From Chitinophagaceae bacterium (GTDB lineage Bacteria; Bacteroidota; Bacteroidia; Chitinophagales; Chitinophagaceae), in NCBI GenBank assembly GCA_003136915.1, contig PLEB01000182.1, positions 1 to 11,338 on the forward strand: a stretch of 11,338 nucleotides of DNA, written 5' to 3'. The notes below the pieces were generated by a model that saw nothing but the letters and a program-made list of their open reading frames with translations, ran no database searches and was not told the origin of the DNA. The first letter of the stretch is position 1. The number at the start of each line of letters is the position of its first letter. Of this stretch, positions 1 through 5,844 are shown piece by piece. The position numbers and the translations under genes are program-made.

Positions 1-353
1 AGATGTTTCTTTTCTTTTTCAATACGATTCATTGCAATACGGAAATCGGATGAAGAGCCGTGATTCGTTTCTTCGGCGAACAAGGCAATATGACGATGAT
101 CGTAATTGGCAGATTCCAGATTTAGAATCTGACACGAACAGATCCTGGCGCGGGAAGAATTATTTCCGGATTCTGACTGCAGGGAAGAGGGCCGGAGGCT
201 AACTGAAAAAAAGGAATCGACGGCCTGAATCGAAATCATGCTGATGCCTTTAAATTGGTTTATGGGTCTTACTAAATCATTACCTGCAATGCTGGTACCC
301 CGGTTCAGGGTTAGCAATAAAAGGGTGAATACGATCCGGATCAAAGATTTCAT
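1..353 (-). CDS. Partial secreted protein of unknown function (5' part only)
   Basis: An open frame starts at an ATG (353-351) and runs 117 codons without a stop off the left edge of the window, so the C-terminal part is missing. The N-terminus (MKSLIRIVFTLLLLTL, followed by NRGTSIAG) has a basic residue pair, a hydrophobic core and small residues, as expected for a Sec signal peptide, so the product is probably exported. The visible mature part is rich in serine and includes two close cysteines (ICSC, about residues 74-77) and a charged end (EKEKK). I do not recognise a family. No Shine-Dalgarno sequence is visible, which is usual in Bacteroidota. A terminator-like hairpin on the same strand lies about 90 bases upstream, so any transcript starting further upstream would have to pass it. 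The call rests on the open frame and signal peptide only; a spurious frame is possible. Confidence 0.5.
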   Translation of the reverse strand, partial: MKSLIRIVFTLLLLTLNRGTSIAGNDLVRPINQFKGISMISIQAVDSFFSVSLRPSSLQSESGNNSSRARICSCQILNLESANYDHRHIALFAEETNHGSSSDFRIAMNRIEKEKKH

Positions 354-439
354 GGCTACGATATTAATCAAGTGAACAAGGGCTGTTCGCGGATAAATGG
401 AACTCGATTGAATAACGGATTTCGGGGATTGCCACAAAT

Positions 440-463
440 AAAAAAACCTGTGTCAACAGGCTT
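440..463 (-). terminator. Terminator-like hairpin with U-run, minus strand
   Basis: Read on the minus strand, CCTGT-TGAC-ACAGG forms a 5-bp stem with a 4-base loop. It can be extended by a G-T wobble and two A-T pairs, and seven T residues follow directly. This is the shape of a small intrinsic terminator. No gene is seen upstream of it on that strand, so it may end a short or antisense RNA, or sit in the leader of the secreted-protein gene that begins at 353. Confidence 0.5.
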
Positions 464-615
464 ATCAGCGGATACAGATCGGATCTACAAAGAATGCAAT
501 AAAATCCGAAATTTCATAGTCTTTGAACAACTAAATTTAATGCTGGACGCATTAGCTGGATACTAAAGGGCTGATTTTCAATAAGCAGATAAATTCTTAA
601 GTTTATTCCGGAAAC

Positions 616-632
616 CCGAAGTCACGCTTCGG
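616..632. repeat. Perfect 6-bp inverted repeat (hairpin)
   Basis: CCGAAG and CTTCGG are separated by five bases (TCACG). Neither strand shows a T-run directly after the stem, so it is not a typical terminator. It could be an operator or an RNA hairpin in the region upstream of the kinase promoter. Function unknown. Confidence 0.4.
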
Positions 633-746
633 CCGATCAGCATTCAGCGTTTCGCGTTTTCTTATATTTACCATCAGAAATTCACCGATTATAAAGAGTC
701 ATTCGTCTATTATCATTGAAATTCATGTCATAAACAGGTCTTTAAC

Positions 747-777
747 TTTATCTCTTTAAAAAACAACTTTAGTTTTG
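747..777 (+). promoter_or_regulatory. Likely Bacteroidota promoter for the kinase/regulator operon
   Basis: TTTA at 747-750 is followed by 19 bases and then TAGTTTTG at 770-777. This matches the known Bacteroidota pattern TTTG-N19-TAnnTTTG with one mismatch in the -33 element and a perfect -7 element. The same 12-base word ACTTTAGTTTTG occurs just before the tRNA gene at the right end of the window. The -7 element covers a TTG codon (775-777) that would otherwise be the first possible start of the kinase frame, so translation more likely starts downstream. Confidence 0.6.
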
Positions 778-837
778 ACCGAACTGGAATCATATGAACC
801 GGTTAAACCGGGTTTCGTTCATTTAAAGTTTTTTCCC

Positions 838-1887
838 TTGAATAAAAGAGCTGCGCAGATCCTTGTTCATATTGCCGCCTGGGGCTGTTTTTTGATGCTC
901 CCGCTGATCTTTTATTCGCGTCCGGCGGACTCCTCTTTCATTCCGGAACAGGCCGTGACCCCGTTTTTCTTTATCAGCAATTTTTTTTATATCGGATTTT
1001 ATTACTTTAATACCCACATGCTTTTTCCCAGGCTGCTGGAAAGAAATAAGATCATTTCCTATTATTTAATCATCATTGTCATCATGATATTCTTCGGGAC
1101 CATGCGAAGAATATATGAATTCTTTTTCGGCCATTTTCAACGTTTCTCCACCTCTCTGCCGCTGCATCCTTTAAGAGGAGACTTCCATCCGCCAATACTT
1201 TCTCCGGGATCAATTGCCATTTTCCTGCTGGTGTTTTTATTCAGTACAGGCGTTAAGGTGATGCAGAAATGGATGAACTCAGAACGCCGGAACAAACAGA
1301 TCGAAAATGAAAAATTGCACGCAGAGCTTTCATTCCTGAAATCGCAGATCAATCCGCATTTTCTTTTCAATACCCTTAATAATATATACTCGCTCGCCGA
1401 AAATAAATCGGATCTCACACCGATTGCGGTAATGAAATTATCCAATATCATGCGTTATGTGCTTACGGAAGCCAGACAGGATAGCGTGCCGCTGGAAAAA
1501 GAAATGCAGTTCATCAATGATTATATTGAATTGCAGAAGATCCGGAACACCGACAAAACTTCGGTGGGATTCACGGTTGTCGGAGATATTGCTGGTAAAA
1601 AGATCTCGCCCCTGATCCTTCTGCCATTTACCGAAAACGCATTCAAATACGGAGTGAGCACCCGGGAATTGTCGCCTATCAATATCCTGATTGAATCAAA
1701 TAAAAATAATATTCATTTCAGGATCAAGAACAATAAGCACAATAACGGGAAAAATAGCCTGGTCAACACCGGGATCGGAATCAATAACACCCGAAGGAGA
1801 CTGGATTTATTATACCCGGGGAAATATGAACTGAACATAGAAGACGAACCCCTCACCTATACTATTAACTTAAATATTCAATCCTGA
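838..1887 (+). CDS. LytS-family sensor histidine kinase
   Basis: Inner-membrane sensor kinase of the LytS/YehU type, expected to autophosphorylate on histidine and pass the phosphate to the regulator encoded next. Numbering from the TTG at 838 (349 residues), four hydrophobic segments lie near residues 4-26, 41-63, 72-89 and 125-142. A charged, likely coiled-coil linker (147-169) leads into the His_kinase domain with the QINPHFLFNTLNNIYSLA block; the phospho-acceptor is His174. The ATPase part has the N-box ENAFKYG (Asn267) and the glycine motif GIGINNTRRRL (312-322). No periplasmic sensor domain is evident, so the signal is probably sensed within the membrane segments. The frame is open from a TTG at 775, but that codon lies within a promoter -7 element, and LytS relatives usually begin shortly before the first membrane helix; the first in-frame ATG (895) would cut that helix. 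The family is certain; the start is less so. Confidence 0.9.
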   Translation: MNKRAAQILVHIAAWGCFLMLPLIFYSRPADSSFIPEQAVTPFFFISNFFYIGFYYFNTHMLFPRLLERNKIISYYLIIIVIMIFFGTMRRIYEFFFGHFQRFSTSLPLHPLRGDFHPPILSPGSIAIFLLVFLFSTGVKVMQKWMNSERRNKQIENEKLHAELSFLKSQINPHFLFNTLNNIYSLAENKSDLTPIAVMKLSNIMRYVLTEARQDSVPLEKEMQFINDYIELQKIRNTDKTSVGFTVVGDIAGKKISPLILLPFTENAFKYGVSTRELSPINILIESNKNNIHFRIKNNKHNNGKNSLVNTGIGINNTRRRLDLLYPGKYELNIEDEPLTYTINLNIQS

Positions 1888-2585
1888 TGCTAACCTGTAT
1901 TGCCCTGGATGATGAACCACTTGCTTTGCAGGTTATAAAAAAATATATTGAAAAGATTTATTTCCTGGAATGCAAGGGCCTTTTTACCGATGTTGAGGAA
2001 GCCCGGAAATTTCTGGAATCTTCAAGCGTTGACATTATTTTCCTCGACATACAAATGCCGGATGTGAATGGAATCGAATTTTCGAAATCCCTGAATCTAA
2101 AGCATACTGCCGTCATTTTCACAACGGCTTTCAGTGAATATGCGATTGAGGGTTTTAATGTGGATGCTGTGGATTATCTTTTAAAGCCCATAGAATACGA
2201 TCGTTTTCTTAAAGGCGTTTTCAAGGCTAAAGAGTATGTTGACTATCTCAACAGCCAGGAACTTCATCAGGGCTATATTTTTGTGAAATCCGACTACCAG
2301 ATGGTGAAAATATTCCTGAAGGATATCGTGTATATTGAAGGGCTCGATGATTATATCAAGATCTATCTTCCGCAAAGATCCATTCTCACCCTGATGACAC
2401 TCAAAACGATAACGCAGAAGCTGCCCTCAAAAGAATTCCTGCGCGTGCACCGTTCGTATATTGTACCGGTAAGCAAGATCGATCATATCAGCAAGAGCAA
2501 GATCCGCGTTGCCGATAAAGACATTCCGATTGGTATAAGCTATAGTGAAAGCTTTTTTATTGCCATGGAGCAACGCCTCCAATAG
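1887..2585 (+). CDS. LytTR-family response regulator
   Basis: Cytoplasmic DNA-binding response regulator of the LytT/AgrA class, 232 residues, a usual length. The receiver domain (about 1-118) has the acidic pocket Asp8-Asp9, the phosphorylation site Asp54 in FLDIQMP, the switch threonines at 79-80 (FTTAFSEYA) and Lys100 in LLKP. The C-terminal LytTR domain (about 130-231) has the typical blocks DIVYIEGLDDYIKIYL and FLRVHRSYIVPVSKI. Its ATG shares one base with the kinase TGA (TGATG), which implies translational coupling and a cognate pair. LytTR proteins bind spaced direct repeats; I could not identify such a site confidently here. The target genes are therefore unknown, and the operon's own promoter or the dehydrogenase just downstream are only guesses. 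Confidence 0.95.
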   Translation: MLTCIALDDEPLALQVIKKYIEKIYFLECKGLFTDVEEARKFLESSSVDIIFLDIQMPDVNGIEFSKSLNLKHTAVIFTTAFSEYAIEGFNVDAVDYLLKPIEYDRFLKGVFKAKEYVDYLNSQELHQGYIFVKSDYQMVKIFLKDIVYIEGLDDYIKIYLPQRSILTLMTLKTITQKLPSKEFLRVHRSYIVPVSKIDHISKSKIRVADKDIPIGISYSESFFIAMEQRLQ

Positions 2586-2636
2586 GATTACCCGGTTATT
2601 TCTATTCTTAATAACTTGCGGCTTCAATCGAATCCC

Positions 2637-4160
2637 ATGGATTTCCTTAAGGAACTGAGCATACGCACTGATAACAGGGGAACATCAACAGGCAGTGAAT
2701 GGATGAACGGAAACGGAAAGACCCTGGAGTCTTTTTCTCCTGTAGACGGTAAAAGAATAGCCAGTGTAAGCATTACCAGCAGAGTAGCTTATGATGCGGT
2801 ACTGGATCGGGCGCTAAAAGCATTTCAGGTTTGGAGAACCTGGCCCGCACCCAAACGCGGCGAGATTGTCCGCCAGGTCGGCGAAGCGCTTCGCGTAAAA
2901 AAACAGGCCTTGGGCAGACTCGTATCTTATGAAATGGGAAAAAGCCTGCAGGAAGGACTGGGCGAAGTTCAGGAGATGATTGATATCTGCGATTACGCTG
3001 TCGGACTTTCCAGGCAACTGCATGGTTTTACCATGCATAGCGAAAGACCGCAGCACAGGATGTACGAGCAATGGCATCCCCTGGGTGTTGTCGGCATCAT
3101 TTCAGCATTTAATTTTCCTGTCGCCGTCTGGAGCTGGAACAGCATGCTGGCCTGGGTTTGTGGAAATGTCTGTCTCTGGAAGGGGTCAGAAAAAACGCCG
3201 CTTTGTGCAGTGGCATGCCAGCAAATTGTTGCCGGTATTTTCAAAAAAAATAGTGTACCCGAAGGTGTAAGTTGTCTGATCACCGGTGACCGGGAAATAG
3301 GCGAATGGATGGGTGCCGACCAGCGAATAGTGCTGATTTCGGCAACGGGCTCAACCCGCATGGGCAAAGCCCTTGGTGCCCAGGTGGCGGCCCGAATGGG
3401 GAAATCCCTGCTTGAATTGGGAGGCAATAATGCAATCATCATCAGTGAATATGCTGATCTAAATATTGCTGTGCTCGGAGCCTTGTTCGGTGCGGTAGGA
3501 ACGGCAGGACAAAGATGTACCAGCACGCGAAGGCTGATCATCCATGAAAAAGTCTATGATCAGGTGAAAAGCAAACTGGTGGCGGCTTACCGTCAGCTTC
3601 GGATCGGTGATCCCCTCGAAGAAAAAAATCATGTAGGGCCGCTGATCGATAAAGCAGCTACGGAGCTATACGCCAACGCAATAGAAGCTTGCAAAAAAGA
3701 AGGTGGAAAATTTATCGTGGAGGGCGGCATATTGTCCGGCAATGGATACGAAAGCGGATGCTATGTCAGGCCTTGTATCGCAGAAGCGGACCCAGGATTT
3801 AAGATTGTACAGCAGGAGACTTTTGCTCCGATCCTGTATTTGCTGAAATATAGAACCCTGGAGGAAGCCATTGAAATTCATAATCATGTTCCGCAGGGCC
3901 TTTCGTCTGCCATCATGACCCTAAACCTGCGGGAAGCAGAGCAGTTCTTATCCGCAACCGGGAGCGACTGCGGTATCGCAAACGTAAATATCGGCACTTC
4001 CGGGGCTGAGATTGGCGGCGCATTTGGTGGAGAAAAAGAAACGGGCGGAGGCCGGGAAAGCGGCAGCGATGCCTGGAAATCTTATATGCGCAGGCAGACC
4101 AACACCATTAATTTTTCAACTCAATTGCCTTTGGCGCAGGGGATTAGGTTTGATCTGTAG
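2637..4160 (+). CDS. ALDH7-family aldehyde dehydrogenase (antiquitin/AmaB type)
   Basis: NAD-dependent aldehyde dehydrogenase, 507 residues from the ATG at 2637. Family members oxidise alpha-aminoadipate semialdehyde (in equilibrium with piperideine-6-carboxylate) to alpha-aminoadipate in lysine breakdown, and that is the most likely reaction here. Visible motifs: Asn159 in SAFNFP, Lys182 in WKGSE, the NAD-loop GSTRMG (238-243), the general base Glu260 in LELGGNN, the nucleophile Cys294 in GTAGQRCTSTRR, and Glu394 in QETFAP. The GTAGQRCTSTRR block and the C-terminal NVNIGTSGAEIGGAFGGEK block are characteristic of ALDH7 rather than of betaine or succinate semialdehyde dehydrogenases. An in-frame TTG at 2616 would add seven residues, but the ATG is preferred. 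It lies 51 bases after the response regulator with no terminator between, so co-transcription is possible. No lysine aminotransferase gene is seen nearby, so the substrate is inferred from family alone. Confidence 0.92.
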   Translation: MDFLKELSIRTDNRGTSTGSEWMNGNGKTLESFSPVDGKRIASVSITSRVAYDAVLDRALKAFQVWRTWPAPKRGEIVRQVGEALRVKKQALGRLVSYEMGKSLQEGLGEVQEMIDICDYAVGLSRQLHGFTMHSERPQHRMYEQWHPLGVVGIISAFNFPVAVWSWNSMLAWVCGNVCLWKGSEKTPLCAVACQQIVAGIFKKNSVPEGVSCLITGDREIGEWMGADQRIVLISATGSTRMGKALGAQVAARMGKSLLELGGNNAIIISEYADLNIAVLGALFGAVGTAGQRCTSTRRLIIHEKVYDQVKSKLVAAYRQLRIGDPLEEKNHVGPLIDKAATELYANAIEACKKEGGKFIVEGGILSGNGYESGCYVRPCIAEADPGFKIVQQETFAPILYLLKYRTLEEAIEIHNHVPQGLSSAIMTLNLREAEQFLSATGSDCGIANVNIGTSGAEIGGAFGGEKETGGGRESGSDAWKSYMRRQTNTINFSTQLPLAQGIRFDL

Positions 4161-4181
4161 TGTTGAATCCTTGTGCAATTC

Positions 4182-4202
4182 TTGATGGTTGATGGTTGAT
4201 GG
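4182..4202 (+). repeat. Three perfect tandem copies of TTGATGG
   Basis: The 7-base unit TTGATGG occurs three times head to tail in the gap between the dehydrogenase and the OmpA-like gene, starting 22 bases after the dehydrogenase stop codon. It is non-coding in this reading. Such short tandem arrays can vary in copy number by slipped replication. It lies about 70 bases before the start of the next gene, so a change would alter upstream spacing rather than a reading frame. Confidence 0.85.
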
Positions 4203-4269
4203 CCTTTAGGTGTGAAGAAGTGCATAATATAATGATTTTCCATCCGTTATTACTCGATACCAATATGAA

Positions 4270-5736
4270 ATGAACGCTACCCGGATAATCAGGCCTATTC
4301 TATTTTTTATACCTGCCCTGCTTTTTTTTATTTATTCACCGGCCCAGGTCCGGCTGGCAGTGATTGGCGGCGTTCATTCGTCCAATTTTTTAGAGACCAA
4401 TTACATTCCGGGGTACGACACCGCCAGCGGCAAATATTTTTCTTCAAAAACAGGCTTTCAACTCGGCGTACTTGCCGAGATACCCCTGGGACGCAAGAAT
4501 TTTTTCTTCCAGCCGGGAATTAGCTATACCGCCAAGGGAAATCAATATCAGCGGTTTTACGATACCAGCGTGGTTCAATCGGATACTTTGTATGATCAGC
4601 ACACACTGAATTTGAATTACGTAGAGATACCACTTTATCTGACCTATAAAATATCACTATCCAGAAAGAAACCGGATCATTTTTTCCTGAGCGCCGGTCC
4701 TTATTTTGCCTTTATATATAGTGCTTCCCAACCATACCAGAACAGGATCAAATTCTTTAATGAGGACAATTATACTTACAATTCCGGTACCACGGACCTG
4801 GAAGTAGGAAATGCCGCAGGGAAATACAAAACACTGGATATCGGCCTCAACGCAAAAGCTGGTTTTGAATTAGGGAATGTGATGTTAAGCGCCTATTTCA
4901 GCAGGGGCTTGTCGAACGCATACCAAGCGGCATATCCGTCCAGTTTTCACCACCAGCTAATTGGCGCATCCCTCGGCATCTGGCTAAATAAAAGCAAGCC
5001 TGCTCCGCCGGAAAATACGGACACAGATCACGATGGTACCCCCGATAAGGATGATTCCTGCAAAACTATTCCAGGGTTGCCGAGGTATCATGGATGTCCC
5101 ATTCCGGATACTGATCATGATGGTGTTAATGATGAGGAAGATTCATGTAAACTCGTTCCAGGCGTTGCCCGTTATCACGGCTGTCCCATACCGGACACAG
5201 ATCATGACGGCGTGAATGACGAAGAAGATTCGTGCAAGACAATAGCTGGTCCGGCCAGCAACCATGGTTGCCCCATTCCTGATTCGGACGGTGACGGCGT
5301 AAATGATGATGTGGATAAATGCCCCAACCAGCCGGGACCGGCTGAAAATAACGGTTGCCCTCTCATTAAGCTGGAGCTGGCAAAGCGGGTGATCTATGAA
5401 TCGAGGAATGTACAGTTCCGGAGCAACAGCAGCAAGCTGACGCACAATTCATTGCCGGTTTTGCAGGAGCTGGCAGACACGCTGCGTGCAAATCCGGATC
5501 TGGAACTTACCATCGAGGGTCACACGGACAATTCCGGCAGTCGGGAATATAATCAGCAACTTTCTTTACACCGGGCCATGGAAGTAAAAATGACCTTGAT
5601 AAAACTCGGTATTCCGGATGAACGTATTTCTGTGATGGGCCTCGGCGATACCCAGCCTGCAGGCGATAACAGAACCAGGGAAGGGAAATCGAAAAACCGG
5701 CGCGTCGTATTCAAACTGCATGTTAAAACCAGGTAA
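4270..5736 (+). CDS. OmpA-family outer-membrane protein with beta-barrel and TSP3 calcium repeats
   Basis: Probable outer-membrane protein that anchors to peptidoglycan, 488 residues. A signal peptide (residues 1 to about 26, ending SPAQ) is followed by an outer-membrane beta-barrel domain (about 27-240) of the kind common in Bacteroidota, with alternating aromatic strands such as LNYVEIPLYLTYKISL. Residues 251-366 hold four thrombospondin type 3 repeats with calcium-binding DTDHDGxxD cores starting at 251, 280, 309 and 338, an exact 29-residue period. A C-terminal OmpA domain (about 370-486) has the peptidoglycan-contact motif EGHTDNSGS (Asp420) and Arg435 in LSLHRA. The start ATG is directly preceded by an overlapping ATG-AAA-TGA mini-frame. 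The gene lies 109 bases after the dehydrogenase and is probably separately transcribed, though no good promoter match was found. The peptidoglycan and calcium roles come from family knowledge; the specific cell function is unknown. Confidence 0.93.
   Translation: MNATRIIRPILFFIPALLFFIYSPAQVRLAVIGGVHSSNFLETNYIPGYDTASGKYFSSKTGFQLGVLAEIPLGRKNFFFQPGISYTAKGNQYQRFYDTSVVQSDTLYDQHTLNLNYVEIPLYLTYKISLSRKKPDHFFLSAGPYFAFIYSASQPYQNRIKFFNEDNYTYNSGTTDLEVGNAAGKYKTLDIGLNAKAGFELGNVMLSAYFSRGLSNAYQAAYPSSFHHQLIGASLGIWLNKSKPAPPENTDTDHDGTPDKDDSCKTIPGLPRYHGCPIPDTDHDGVNDEEDSCKLVPGVARYHGCPIPDTDHDGVNDEEDSCKTIAGPASNHGCPIPDSDGDGVNDDVDKCPNQPGPAENNGCPLIKLELAKRVIYESRNVQFRSNSSKLTHNSLPVLQELADTLRANPDLELTIEGHTDNSGSREYNQQLSLHRAMEVKMTLIKLGIPDERISVMGLGDTQPAGDNRTREGKSKNRRVVFKLHVKTR
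5020..5367 (+). repeat. Four 87-bp (29-residue) TSP3-type repeats inside the OmpA-like gene
   Basis: Each unit encodes a D-T/S-D-x-D-G calcium-binding core, a cysteine, a proline/glycine-rich linker and an HGCPIP or NGCP end. Units two and three have an identical 15-residue core (DTDHDGVNDEEDSCK) but differ at silent positions in 10 of those 15 codons. Each unit carries two cysteines, which could form disulphides in the periplasm. Confidence 0.9.
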
Positions 5737-5782
5737 AAACGCAGGAAAATATGTTACCATTCATGTAAAATTCGGGCCGGAG

Positions 5783-5814
5783 TTTGTATAGTGAATTCCT
5801 TTAAAATACTTTTA
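5783..5814 (+). promoter_or_regulatory. Likely Bacteroidota promoter for the S8 protease
   Basis: TTTG at 5783-5786 is followed by 20 bases and then TACTTTTA at 5807-5814, one mismatch from the TAnnTTTG -7 consensus. The spacing is one base longer than the usual 19. Transcription would begin near 5820, about 25 bases before the ATG at 5845. The element lies inside the 5' extension of the open frame that begins at a GTG (5791), which supports the downstream ATG as the true start. Confidence 0.55.
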
Positions 5815-5844
5815 CCAGTTCAAGATAAACTTAAACATAGAAAG

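Larger units (their letters stand above)
354..837. other. Gene-poor stretch between divergent genes
   Basis: This stretch separates the minus-strand secreted protein from the plus-strand kinase. It holds a terminator-like hairpin on the minus strand (440-463), a perfect 6-bp inverted repeat (616-632) and a promoter-like element (747-777). The only sizeable frame, a GTG-started 64-codon one at 372-566, has no recognisable motif and I do not accept it. Direct-repeat binding sites for the LytTR regulator could be expected near 690-740, where several CATT-containing words occur, but no convincing spaced pair was found by eye. Confidence 0.6.

Noticed and set aside
2..202. Open plus-strand frame entering from the left edge and ending at TAA 200-202
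   Set aside because: Charged, arginine-rich translation with no recognisable family. It overlaps the minus-strand frame that has an ATG and a signal peptide. It cannot be fully excluded as the 3' end of a gene.
372..566. 64-codon GTG-started plus-strand frame
   Set aside because: No domain or signal peptide, no promoter or ribosome binding site, and it runs through the terminator-like hairpin at 440-463.
690..735. Repeated CATT-type words as LytTR operator repeats
   Set aside because: Spacing is irregular and matches to the known LytTR consensus are poor.
2993..3541. 182-codon minus-strand frame inside the dehydrogenase gene
   Set aside because: It is antisense to conserved ALDH motifs and shows no family resemblance; it is a codon-usage shadow.
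4205..4233. Possible promoter TTTA-N19-TATAAT before the OmpA-like gene
   Set aside because: The -7 part (TATAATGA) does not fit TAnnTTTG; resemblance to an enterobacterial -10 box is not meaningful in this lineage.
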